A DNA stretch of 6,861 nt from Pseudomonadota bacterium (GCA_021795795.1 JAJYPA010000451.1:1-6861); one strand, 5' to 3'. Positions 1 through 6,035 are shown, counted from the first letter of the stretch. Notes: generated by a model not told the origin, from the letters alone. Translations and numbers: made by a program.

Positions 1-2
1 CG

Positions 3-704
3 CAGTTGGGGCGTTATACCAATTTCGTCAATCTCGCCGATCTCTGCGCACTCGCTCTACCTGCCGGTCTGCGCGCCGATGGCTTGCCCTTTGGTGTCAC
101 CGTCATCGCGCCCGCCTTTCGGGACGAGGCGTTACTGGCCTTTGCGACCCATTGGCAGTCCATCAAGCCCTGGAAGATGGGGATATGCGACCACATGGCG
201 CCGACATCCCATATGCATGATCCTCAGCCCACAGGCATTGTGGTGGCAGTGGTCGGCGCCCACCTGCGTGGTCAACCCCTCAATGACCAACTCACCAGCC
301 GTGGGGCCAGCTTTCTGGAGACCACCCGTACCGCATCACACTATCGGCTCTTGGCACTCGCCGATGCCGTCCCGCCAAAACCCGGGTTGATCCGCACCGA
401 CATAGACGTTTGCGACGAGGGTATCGAGGTCGAACTGTGGTCTATGAGCGAGATGGCGCTGGGTGGGTTGATGCGCGAGGTTTATGCTCCGCTGGGCATC
501 GGTACGGTGATCCTCCGTGATGGTCGTGCGGTGAAAGGCTTTATCTGCGAGGGGCTGGCTGAAAAGGGCGCCCGTGACATCACCCGTCTGGGCGGCTGGC
601 GTGCCTATCTGGCTAGCCTTGCCAGCTGCTTCCCGGTCGACCCGACGACCAGGAACGAACGTCCATGCCAGTCACTGATCCGCCTTCAATGGGCCCAGCA
701 CTAG
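3..704 (+). CDS. atzF: Allophanate hydrolase, C-terminal part (5' end outside the window)
   Basis: Allophanate hydrolase cleaves allophanate to ammonia and CO2, the last step of urea-carboxylase, biuret and s-triazine nitrogen pathways; it is cytosolic. The frame is open from the window edge; a TTG codon at 6 is internal, not a start, because the residues around it (QLGRYTNFVNLADLCALALP) are a conserved amidase-signature block. Numbering from that TTG codon, residues 1-50 are the end of the amidase domain. Residues 78-204 are the AtzF C-terminal domain, recognisable by VVGAHLRGQPLNDQL (82-96), the PPKPGLIR segment (123-130), APLGIGTVILRDGRAVKGFICE (161-182, quoted in part) and ARDITRLGGWRAYLAS (189-204). 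The catalytic Ser-cisSer-Lys part lies off the window. About 28 residues follow the usual GGWRAYLA ending and look unlike the family, so the true 3' end may be frameshifted or replaced. It is convergent with the imide-hydrolase-like gene. Family call is firm; whether the full gene is intact cannot be seen. Confidence 0.9.
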   Translation, partial: QLGRYTNFVNLADLCALALPAGLRADGLPFGVTVIAPAFRDEALLAFATHWQSIKPWKMGICDHMAPTSHMHDPQPTGIVVAVVGAHLRGQPLNDQLTSRGASFLETTRTASHYRLLALADAVPPKPGLIRTDIDVCDEGIEVELWSMSEMALGGLMREVYAPLGIGTVILRDGRAVKGFICEGLAEKGARDITRLGGWRAYLASLASCFPVDPTTRNERPCQSLIRLQWAQH

Positions 705-739
705 GTTGAGGATGCGAATTCGCTGGGCGCGTTCAGCGC

Positions 740-755
740 GACGGGTGAGCCCGTC
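740..755. other. Small hairpin in the convergent intergenic gap
   Basis: GACGGG and CCCGTC form a perfect 6-bp stem with a 4-nt loop (TGAG), between the 3' ends of two convergent genes (705-845). No T-run follows on either strand, so it is not a typical intrinsic terminator. The rest of this gap shows nothing gene-like. Confidence 0.3.
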
Positions 756-845
756 ACTCCCCTGGATGCGTCCGGCACCACTACTCCAATGCTCTTCGCC
801 CCCAAGGTACCACAGAACTCCACACATTATCAGTGCGCCCTGAAT

Positions 846-1730
846 TTAACCTTTGCTACGCGGCGAGCGCGTAGCAAAGTCGGTTGCCATCTGATCCATG
901 GTGACGAAGCGCACACCAGGGTGCGACTTAATATAGGCATACAAGCGCTCAAGCATGAGTAGCACTTGCGGACGTCCAGACACATCGGGGTGGATAGTCA
1001 TGGGAAACACCGCGTAGTCGCACTCCCGGTACACCCAGTCGAATTGATCGCGCCACATCTGCTCGATGTCACGCGGGTTAACGAAACCGTGGCTGTTGGG
1101 TGATTTCTTGATGAACATCATTGGAGGCAAATCGTCGAGGTACCAATTGGCCGGGATCTCGATCAGATCGGTCTCGGTGCCCCGCTTCAACGGGACCATC
1201 CAGTCGACAGGCTTCTTGCTGAAGTCGATGTTAGTCCAACTGTCGCCCACCCGAACGTAGTAGGGATGGAAGTCGTTGTGCATCAGCGAATGGTCATACT
1301 TCAGACCCTTCTTCGATAGCAACTCGTTGCTGACGTTGGAAAACTCCCACCAAGGTGCCACGTAACCCGTGGGGCGGCGACCGGAGAGTTTCTCGACGAG
1401 CGCAATGCACTTGTCTAGGACCGCCTCCTCTTGTACAGGGGTCATCGCGATGGGGTTCTCATGCGAATATCCATGAATGCCGATCTCGTGACCAGCATCG
1501 GCCACTGCCTTCATCTCTTTGGGAAAGGTTTCAATCGAATGCCCGGGCATAAACCATGTGGTTTTGATGCCCATCCGCTCAAAGAGCGTGAGCAATCGCG
1601 GAGCGCCGACTTCCCCTGCGAACAAGCCGCGCGAAATGTCGTCGGGAGAATCCTCCCCTCCGTATGAACCCAGCCAGCCGGCAACTGCGTCGACATCGAC
1701 GCCAAAACCGCACAAAATTTCTTTAGCCAT
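846..1730 (-). CDS. Polysaccharide-deacetylase-fold hydrolase, HpPgdA / cyclic imide hydrolase (imidase) type
   Basis: A 294-residue, cytosolic protein (no signal peptide or membrane segment) of the carbohydrate-esterase-4 (NodB) fold. Motifs in order: GFGVDVDA with Asp12/Asp14, the usual metal/base position; HGYSH with His86 and His90, the H-x3-H metal pair; [14 protein letters not shown] (118-131), the substrate-loop motif; [14 protein letters not shown] (191-204); and [10 protein letters not shown] with His247. All ligands needed for metal-dependent hydrolysis are present. Length and motif flavour fit the HpPgdA-like branch, which includes the Pseudomonas putida imidase/cyclic imide hydrolase that opens succinimide-type rings; this assignment is from memory of the family, not a search. 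A nitrogen-ring hydrolase fits the neighbours (allophanate hydrolase, amidase remnant, NCS1 permease) better than peptidoglycan deacetylation. The start is supported by AAGGAG at 1739-1744, 8 nt upstream of the ATG. The ATG overlaps the end of the decayed amidase frame, suggesting former cotranscription. Exact substrate unknown. Confidence 0.88.
   Translation of the reverse strand: MAKEILCGFGVDVDAVAGWLGSYGGEDSPDDISRGLFAGEVGAPRLLTLFERMGIKTTWFMPGHSIETFPKEMKAVADAGHEIGIHGYSHENPIAMTPVQEEAVLDKCIALVEKLSGRRPTGYVAPWWEFSNVSNELLSKKGLKYDHSLMHNDFHPYYVRVGDSWTNIDFSKKPVDWMVPLKRGTETDLIEIPANWYLDDLPPMMFIKKSPNSHGFVNPRDIEQMWRDQFDWVYRECDYAVFPMTIHPDVSGRPQVLLMLERLYAYIKSHPGVRFVTMDQMATDFATRSPRSKG
851..879 (-). other. 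Perfect 12-bp inverted repeat inside the 3' end of the deacetylase gene
   Basis: CTTTGCTACGCG (851-862) and CGCGTAGCAAAG (868-879) pair perfectly around a 5-nt loop. The structure covers the last codons of the imide-hydrolase-like gene and ends 2 nt before its TAA stop. It could act as an RNA 3'-end stabiliser or a poor terminator for either convergent gene. No U-tract follows on either strand, so an intrinsic terminator is not claimed. Confidence 0.5.
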
Positions 1731-1738
1731 GTTGATAT

Positions 1739-1744
1739 CTCCTT
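1739..1744 (-). promoter_or_regulatory. Shine-Dalgarno of the imide-hydrolase-like gene
   Basis: AAGGAG sits 8 nt upstream of the ATG at 1730 on the minus strand and fixes this start. Confidence 0.75.
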
Positions 1745-2404
1745 AGGTTTGCTGAAAAGTTGACCCCACATCGGAGTCGGATGAAAAATGGGGGGCCATC
1801 CACGCTCTTGCCCTGCACACGTTCAAGCATCGCAGCCACACGGAATAGCGCGTCATCACGACCCGACGCACCTGAGATAAGTCCTCCCAAGGGCATGTCG
1901 GCACGACCGCGTCCCATCGGCACACTGATTCCGCACAGGTCGAGAAAATTCCCCAACGCGGTATTCCTAACAGTGCGCAGGTTGACGCGATGGAACAGTT
2001 CATCATCGGCTTCGAGTGGCACCACCAGCGGCGCCACATGCACGACGGTCGGCATCAGCAACCAGGCGTCTGCCAACATCTCCCTGCAATTAACAATCAG
2101 CCGCACTCGATCATCCTGCAACACCAGCAAATCAAACGCGCTCATGGTGCGGCCACGCTGAAGACGGACCAACACACACTTATCAATGATCTGAGCATCC
2201 GGTCCTCCACAATAGCCTGGTGCCAGCGATACGCCTCCGCAGCGGTGATGGTGCCATGCTGTTCACCAAGCCGGTGGACCTCGTCGAGAGCGGGAATTGG
2301 ACAGTGCTCAATATGAGCACCCGCTTGTTGCAGCAGGTGCATAAAGTACTCGAATTACGCCAACGTCTCCGGCTCGGCATCTTCGAACAGCAGGTTGCGG
2401 GGTA
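1745..2404 (-). pseudogene. Decayed amidase-signature enzyme, C-terminal half only
   Basis: Reading on the minus strand, the segment begins near PRNLLFEDAEPETLA, meets an in-frame TAA at 2352-2354, and continues in the same frame as FEYFMHLLQQAGAHIEHCP. This runs on through AAEAYRWHQAIVED to about 2200, where the frame changes by one and continues as PDAQIIDKCVLVRLQRGRTM and the long block ending DDALFRVAAMLERVQG. The order (PRNLLF; Leu-rich helix ending in QAGA; EAYRWH; LQRGRTMS; WLLMPTVVHVAPLV; VNLRTVRNTALGNFLDLCG) is that of the second half of amidase-signature hydrolases related to AtzE/AtzF. The catalytic N-terminal half with the Ser-cisSer-Lys triad is missing and has been replaced by IS66 sequence. 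One nonsense codon, one frameshift and a truncation make it non-functional as an amidase. The last ~20 codons before its stop at 1723 look foreign and may be an IS21-type end. It presumably was the gene upstream of the imide-hydrolase-like enzyme in one operon. Confidence 0.82.
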
Positions 2405-2591
2405 GGGATTGAGGTGCGGGCTTACGCAGGCCATCTGAGGAAGGTGGCTTGCTGGAATTATGACTGTCTTTGGTCAGGCGGACTTCGAGTGCAGTAATAT
2501 GAGATTTCAATTCTGCGGTCTCCGCGAGACGAAATCGGATCAGATCATCCTTGGCGGCATGATCCATAGTACTCAGGTCAGGCTGGTCCAT
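2405..2591 (-). pseudogene. tnpC: IS66-family transposase (TnpC), N-terminal fragment
   Basis: The frame starts MDQPDLSTMDHAAKDDLIRF and contains a coiled-coil-like stretch (LAETAELKSHITALEVRL). This is followed by the conserved IS66 block DSHNSSKPPSSDGLRKPAPQ, which is diagnostic of the N-terminal region of IS66 TnpC. Full TnpC is about 500 residues; here it stops after ~62 codons, where the sequence passes in frame into the amidase remnant (PRNLLFEDAEP). A ribosome-site-like GAGG lies just upstream of the ATG. The DDE domain is absent, so it cannot transpose. The frame continues to the TAA at 2352-2354, giving a 78-residue chimeric ORF. Confidence 0.85.
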
Positions 2592-2664
2592 ATCGTCCTC
2601 GTGATTCGATAACTTGCAGTATTTTAAATAAAAATTAAGCGTAAAGCACGGGGTCGTGAATACT

Positions 2665-2685
2665 CCACCGGCTAAAAGCCGGTGG
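2665..2685 (-). repeat. Right-end hairpin of the IS200/IS605-like relic
   Basis: Perfect 8-bp stem CCACCGGC/GCCGGTGG with a 5-nt loop TAAAA. It is placed downstream of the tnpA remnant, as expected for the right-end structure recognised by a Y1 transposase. Confidence 0.75.
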
Positions 2686-2739
2686 CTTCAGGTTACGGCT
2701 GGAAGCCGGATCGGTCGGCGCTGCGGCCGGCGGCTGTCG

Positions 2740-2894
2740 CTACACAACATGAAAATCATCGTCCGGATCCGGTGGCGTTTGGTTCTTGATATCATCTCCC
2801 ACCAACACCTGATAACGGCGCTTCGTCGTCCAGACTAGGTGATACATACAGTCCCATCCATAACCGCGTGGCTATCACTTTTATAAGCTTCCAT
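2740..2894 (-). pseudogene. tnpA: IS200/IS605 Y1 (HUH) transposase TnpA, internally deleted and frameshifted
   Basis: From the ATG at 2894 (minus) the frame reads MEAYKSDSHAV, the usual N-terminus of IS200-type TnpA. A small indel near 2860 then shifts the frame, and the family motif continues as WDCMYHLVWTTKRRYQVLVG. Directly after this comes DIKNQTPPDPDDDFHVV and a TAG at 2740-2742, which resembles the acidic C-terminal tail of these proteins. The core between them, with the HUH motif and catalytic Tyr, is missing (about 150 residues expected, about 50 codons present). The gene is therefore dead. Recognition of the N-terminus is strong; the C-terminal tail assignment is moderate. Confidence 0.72.
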
Positions 2895-2920
2895 GCATGT
2901 GGTTATACCACCGGACTTAT

Positions 2921-2940
2921 CCGCCGCCTAAAGGCGGGGG
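2921..2940 (-). repeat. Left-end hairpin of the IS200/IS605-like relic
   Basis: CCGCC (2924-2928) pairs with GGCGG (2933-2937) around a TAAA loop. Two further C-G pairs are possible past a bulged G. It lies about 27 bp upstream of the tnpA start on the minus strand, where the left-end hairpin of IS200/IS605 elements sits. Confidence 0.65.
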
Positions 2941-3005
2941 TTTACGGATCCCTATCGGGGACTCTAAACAGTTACAAAAAACTATGATATTTCTTGCTGA
3001 GCGTT

Positions 3006-3890
3006 TCAAAACACCAAATTGTTTTCAGTAACATACTGGGCTATCCGTCCCGGAGTTGTTTTCCAACATTTCTTATCTCCATAGACATGGTTTAGTGCTC
3101 GTCGAAGGTGATGCATGCGATGAGGCTGGCCTATAATATATGGGTGAACAGCTATGCCCATCACCACAGGCCTATTATCGCTATGACTAATTAATTCCTC
3201 ATAATTATCTATAATCATATCCGCAAAATCTCGTGACGAGGTATTTTTTATCATTATTGCCGGTATATCATTTAGTTCTTGTGGATACGGAATCGCAACA
3301 AGCTTACCATGTGTTGTCTGTAACATGGTTGGTTGTTCATCATGATTCCAATTAAGTGTATAGCTATACCCTATGAGCTTAAGAATATCTGAAGTGTGCT
3401 TTGTCTCGGCTAACCATGGACTCAACCATCCTTGAGGTCTAATGCCATCCTCTCTTTCGTGAATTAATGTAATTCTTTTTATGAACTCTTTCTCCTCGCT
3501 TTCACTGAATAAAGACTGAGATTCAGAATTCGTGTAACCATGCGCAATAATCTCATCTCCGCGTTGCCTAAAGGCATCCACTATCTCCCTAGAATATTCA
3601 TATATAGAAGCATTGATTATTAGTGAAACTGGAATATCAATCGTTTTACACAGATCGTATAACCTCCATATCCCCACCCTATTTCCATAATCCCTCCATG
3701 AATAATTAGAGACATCCGGCTCGTGATTTTTGTGGTTAATTATAACACCATCCCCTTCTCCAAACGCGAAATTCTCTACATTAATAGCAATGTACACCGC
3801 TATTTGTCGCCCTCCGGGCCAATCATATACCTTTCTATTGCGAACGGAAGAATACACATATCGCTTATTTTCTGGAAGTGCTAAGTACAT
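3006..3890 (-). CDS. PuuE-like polysaccharide-deacetylase-fold hydrolase (putative ureide/allantoinase-type)
   Basis: A 294-residue cytosolic protein of the CE4/NodB fold, closest in motif pattern to the PuuE-like branch (PuuE is the metal-independent allantoinase). Visible motifs: YDWPGGRQIAVYIAINVENF (22-41), the PuuE-type opening with Glu39 instead of the Asp-Asp of classical deacetylases; SWRDYGNRVGIWRL (64-77); EIIAHGYTNSES (113-124); RPQGWLSPWLAET (151-163); and VHPYIIGQP with His249. In the usual H-x3-H metal pair only His117 is kept and position 121 is Asn, so classical zinc binding is unlikely. It lies 136 nt downstream of the NCS1 transporter gene on the same strand and is probably its metabolic partner, perhaps opening the ring of the imported compound. 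An AAGG-type ribosome site lies about 10 nt before the ATG. Both genes are AT-richer than the rest of the window, suggesting joint acquisition. Substrate not determinable; allantoin, hydantoins or other cyclic ureides are candidates. Confidence 0.85.
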   Translation of the reverse strand: MYLALPENKRYVYSSVRNRKVYDWPGGRQIAVYIAINVENFAFGEGDGVIINHKNHEPDVSNYSWRDYGNRVGIWRLYDLCKTIDIPVSLIINASIYEYSREIVDAFRQRGDEIIAHGYTNSESQSLFSESEEKEFIKRITLIHEREDGIRPQGWLSPWLAETKHTSDILKLIGYSYTLNWNHDEQPTMLQTTHGKLVAIPYPQELNDIPAIMIKNTSSRDFADMIIDNYEELISHSDNRPVVMGIAVHPYIIGQPHRMHHLRRALNHVYGDKKCWKTTPGRIAQYVTENNLVF

Positions 3891-3950
3891 ATGCGTAGAT
3901 CCTTATGGGCAACAATATTAGAACTAAAGGGTAAGACACCAGCGTAAACA

Positions 3951-3980
3951 ATTATGGAAGATGGTTATATAAAACATCAA
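3951..3980 (-). promoter_or_regulatory. Weak possible sigma-70 promoter before the PuuE-like gene
   Basis: On the minus strand, TTGATG (3975-3980) and CATAAT (3951-3956) are separated by 18 nt, about 60 nt upstream of the ATG at 3890. The match is modest and the region is AT-rich, so chance is likely. If real, the gene would also be expressed independently of the transporter promoter. Confidence 0.22.
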
Positions 3981-4026
3981 TATACTCACCTTCCAATCAT
4001 TTTTCGTGCGCAACTCAATCTCTGAC

Positions 4027-5517
4027 TTATACAGCGGTAGTGCTTTGGACGGTAACGGAATCGTTTCTTCTCCTGTTAAGGGATATGCAGATACTATCTA
4101 ATACCACATAAGCCAACCCACCAGATAGTATACCCACAAACCACGAGAAATCTGAGATTACCTTGAGAGGCTCTACAAAAAACCCTATCAAAGAAAATAT
4201 ACTTCCTAATATCATTGCACCGACACCTGCGAAGTTTGTCCCTGACTTTCCTAAGTACGGTGATTGCTTATATAGGCTTAGCACATCGTAAGTCTGCTTA
4301 TGGTTATAATAGTAATCCACAAGCATAATACCTGTAACCGGGCCTAGCAAGCCTCCAATCATACCGAGTGCACGAAAAATAGTTGATGCATTCTGAAACC
4401 AAAGCCACGGAGCATAAAGTACACCAAGCACCATTACAATCATGCTGGCTTTAATGAAGTTCATTTTTCTTGGAAAAATGTTAACCAAGTCATAGGCTGC
4501 AGGTAAGATGTTTGCGGCAACATTTACCGACAACGTGGCAAGAACTATTGTAGCCCCACCAATAACCGTAGCGATAGGATTATTTATGGCTAGGAGTAGT
4601 GTTGTTGGATCCCAAATTGCATGTCCGAAAAGAGTTACCGAAGCTGAAGTAACTAATACGCTCATTGCGGTGAAGATTATTGCGGTAAATGGAAGGCCGA
4701 TAAGCTGACCTATTGCCTGATCTTTTTGAGAACGCGCGAATCGCGTCAGATCTGGAATGTTTACTGCAAAGGTAGTCCATATCCCTAGGATGCCAGAGGC
4801 ACCTACTGCAAACTCAAAAAATCCTACCCAACCGCCGGGCAAACGGGAAGGTTGTGAAACAATCGGCCCAAGACCACCGGATGCTGATATTGCCCAAACG
4901 ACTGCCGCAGCTCCAACTAGTATTACTAAAGGCCCGGCTATCAGTTCGAAGTTTCTGATTCTGTGCACACCATGGTTCATTACCGCTGCGGTTAACACCC
5001 AGAATAATCCTAATGAAATCCATCCATTTAAGGGCATACCGAGGATTCCATAAGTCATTGATGTCCACGGCGACCATAGTACGCCAAAAATTGCATTTAG
5101 CGCTTGGCTCCCTGCGTAAAGTTGAATAGAAAACCAGAAAATTGCAACAAAAGCTCTAACAATAACCGGTATCTGCGCACCGAAAGGACCAAATGAAGAT
5201 CTTATTATGACACAAAAAGGGATGCCATACTTTGTTCCTGCTTTCGCATTAAACCACATGGCTATAAAAAGCGCAAAGTACGCTGTGCCCACACACAATA
5301 TAGCCTGTGAAGCATTCATTCCCATTGCAATCAGTCCTGCTGCCGCTTCGTATGCCACAATATTATGAACCATACCCATCCACACAGTGGACATATTCAC
5401 CCATGACCAGTCTCGCTTCGCCTTGTCGACAGGAACGAGATCCTTGTTAGTTAGGTTATTGTCGCCGTATTCCATAATATAGCTTGCGGTCATTTCGCCA
5501 TTTTGAACCTTATTCAT
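4027..5517 (-). CDS. NCS1-family nucleobase/hydantoin/allantoin-type permease
   Basis: A 496-residue inner-membrane symporter of the nucleobase-cation-symporter-1 family (LeuT fold, 12 expected transmembrane helices), which imports cytosine, uracil, allantoin, hydantoins and related rings with H+ or Na+. Family features: NKDLVPVDKAKRDWSWVNM (24-42) leading into helix 1; AGTKYGIPFCVIIRSSFG (93-110); FWFSIQLYAGSQAL (127-140); FAVNIPDLTRFARS (250-263); and SVNVAANILPAAYDLVN (330-346). Trp128, Gln132 and Asn332 fall where the hydantoin transporter Mhp1 has its substrate contacts Trp117, Gln121 and Asn318, by eye alignment. The start at 5517 is chosen over an upstream in-frame ATG at 5541 because GGAGGTGA lies 7 nt before it. 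Upstream are a sigma-54 promoter and NtrC-type sites, so expression should rise on nitrogen starvation. The PuuE-like hydrolase follows on the same strand. The exact substrate cannot be read from sequence. Confidence 0.92.
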   Translation of the reverse strand: MNKVQNGEMTASYIMEYGDNNLTNKDLVPVDKAKRDWSWVNMSTVWMGMVHNIVAYEAAAGLIAMGMNASQAILCVGTAYFALFIAMWFNAKAGTKYGIPFCVIIRSSFGPFGAQIPVIVRAFVAIFWFSIQLYAGSQALNAIFGVLWSPWTSMTYGILGMPLNGWISLGLFWVLTAAVMNHGVHRIRNFELIAGPLVILVGAAAVVWAISASGGLGPIVSQPSRLPGGWVGFFEFAVGASGILGIWTTFAVNIPDLTRFARSQKDQAIGQLIGLPFTAIIFTAMSVLVTSASVTLFGHAIWDPTTLLLAINNPIATVIGGATIVLATLSVNVAANILPAAYDLVNIFPRKMNFIKASMIVMVLGVLYAPWLWFQNASTIFRALGMIGGLLGPVTGIMLVDYYYNHKQTYDVLSLYKQSPYLGKSGTNFAGVGAMILGSIFSLIGFFVEPLKVISDFSWFVGILSGGLAYVVLDSICISLNRRRNDSVTVQSTTAV

Positions 5518-5521
5518 GCTT

Positions 5522-5529
5522 TCACCTCC
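5522..5529 (-). promoter_or_regulatory. Shine-Dalgarno deciding the permease start
   Basis: GGAGGTGA on the minus strand lies just upstream of the ATG at 5517, with 7 nt between GGAGG and the start. The alternative ATG at 5541 lies upstream of this site, has no comparable sequence, and would be at or before the predicted transcription start. Confidence 0.85.
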
Positions 5530-5554
5530 GATGCCATTCAACCGACCAAATTCA

Positions 5555-5570
5555 TGCGAAAATCATGCCA
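5555..5570 (-). promoter_or_regulatory. Sigma-54 (RpoN) -24/-12 promoter of the NCS1 permease
   Basis: Minus-strand TGGCATGATTTTCGCA matches the consensus TGGCACG-N4-TTGCA with two mismatches. It keeps the invariant GG and GC exactly 10 nt apart. The GC at -13/-12 predicts transcription starting near 5544, leaving a 27-nt leader that contains the Shine-Dalgarno. The element lies between the permease start and an NtrC-type dyad, as required for an enhancer-dependent promoter. Confidence 0.8.
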
Positions 5571-5639
5571 CCAGATTCACATGCATAACCCCATGATTTG
5601 ACATATTTAAGCGCTCATAATTACTTTGCAGTACTTATA

Positions 5640-5664
5640 GCTATGCACCCTGATGGTGCATAGC
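5640..5664 (-). promoter_or_regulatory. NtrC-type enhancer site (perfect dyad)
   Basis: TGCACC-CTGAT-GGTGCA (5644-5660) matches the NtrC (NRI) consensus TGCACC-N5-GGTGCA at every defined position. The symmetry extends to a 10-bp arm on each side (5640-5649 and 5655-5664). Its centre (5652) is about 108 bp upstream of the predicted sigma-54 start, the same distance as the proximal glnAp2 NtrC site of enterics. Confidence 0.8.
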
Positions 5665-5674
5665 GTTGTTGGTA

Positions 5675-5691
5675 CGCACCAGTCTGGGGAG
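5675..5691 (-). promoter_or_regulatory. Possible second, weaker NtrC site
   Basis: CGCACC-AGTCT-GGGGAG keeps one good half-site (5 of 6) and the GG of the other. Its centre is about 31 bp, three helical turns, from the perfect site. That is the spacing needed for two NtrC dimers to bind cooperatively on the same DNA face. The match alone would be weak; the phasing raises it. Confidence 0.45.
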
Positions 5692-6035
5692 ACATTTTTA
5701 TATCGGAGAAGTTAAACGTTTTCTGTCTGCTGTGGTGGTGGGTCTGGTCAAGCTCAGACTTAAGCCACCGGTGTCCGTTACTGTCGACTTTCTGAAATGG
5801 AATGAAGGTGCAAGGGTCATTGCCGAAACCGCGAAATATAGCGCTATCCGAGCTGCTTTTACGGATCACGCAATGCTTGTCCATAAGCAGGTGAATAACT
5901 TGATCAACCCTGAAGAGACGGGGGAAGGTGTACCGCGTCGCCGCGCAGACAAGCACCTTGGCCACTGGGGCGCGCTGCACCGCGCACATAATGACAGGTC
6001 GGGGAAAAGCTTGATAATTACGGGATCGTCCCCCC
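5692..6035. other. Stretch without a recognisable gene
   Basis: Both strands are open here: a plus frame from 5666 to 6124 (152 codons) and a minus frame from 6037 to 5621 (138 codons). Neither translation shows a motif I recognise, both overlap the NtrC sites, and no convincing ribosome site precedes either. The base composition is higher in GC than the permease gene. It may be the remains of a gene cut by the IS21 insertion, or non-coding filler. No function is proposed. Confidence 0.4.

Larger units (their letters stand above)
2665..2940 (-). mobile_element. MITE-like deletion derivative of an IS200/IS605-family element
   Basis: Two imperfect-palindrome ends bracket about 275 bp. The hairpin at 2665-2685 is CCACCGGC-TAAAA-GCCGGTGG. 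The hairpin at 2921-2940 is built on CCGCC-TAAA-GGCGG. Subterminal hairpins at both ends instead of terminal inverted repeats are the hallmark of IS200/IS605 elements. Between them, on the minus strand, lies a drastically shortened Y1 transposase gene (2740-2894). Exact cleavage points cannot be placed because the target flanks are not recognisable. Lacking a working tnpA, the relic could only move in trans, like a palindrome-associated transposable element. Confidence 0.72.

Noticed and set aside
740..755. Intrinsic terminator between the convergent genes
   Set aside because: The hairpin is real but short and lacks a T-run on both strands.
846..1730. Peptidoglycan or chitin deacetylase role for the HpPgdA-like protein
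   Set aside because: No signal peptide or membrane anchor, and nitrogen-compound genes on both sides make a cytosolic cyclic-amide hydrolase more plausible; not excluded by sequence alone.
5597..5609. IHF site between the NtrC enhancer and the sigma-54 promoter
   Set aside because: Minus-strand TGTCAAATCATGG matches WATCAA-N4-TTR with two mismatches; too weak in AT-rich DNA, although an IHF-dependent loop would fit.
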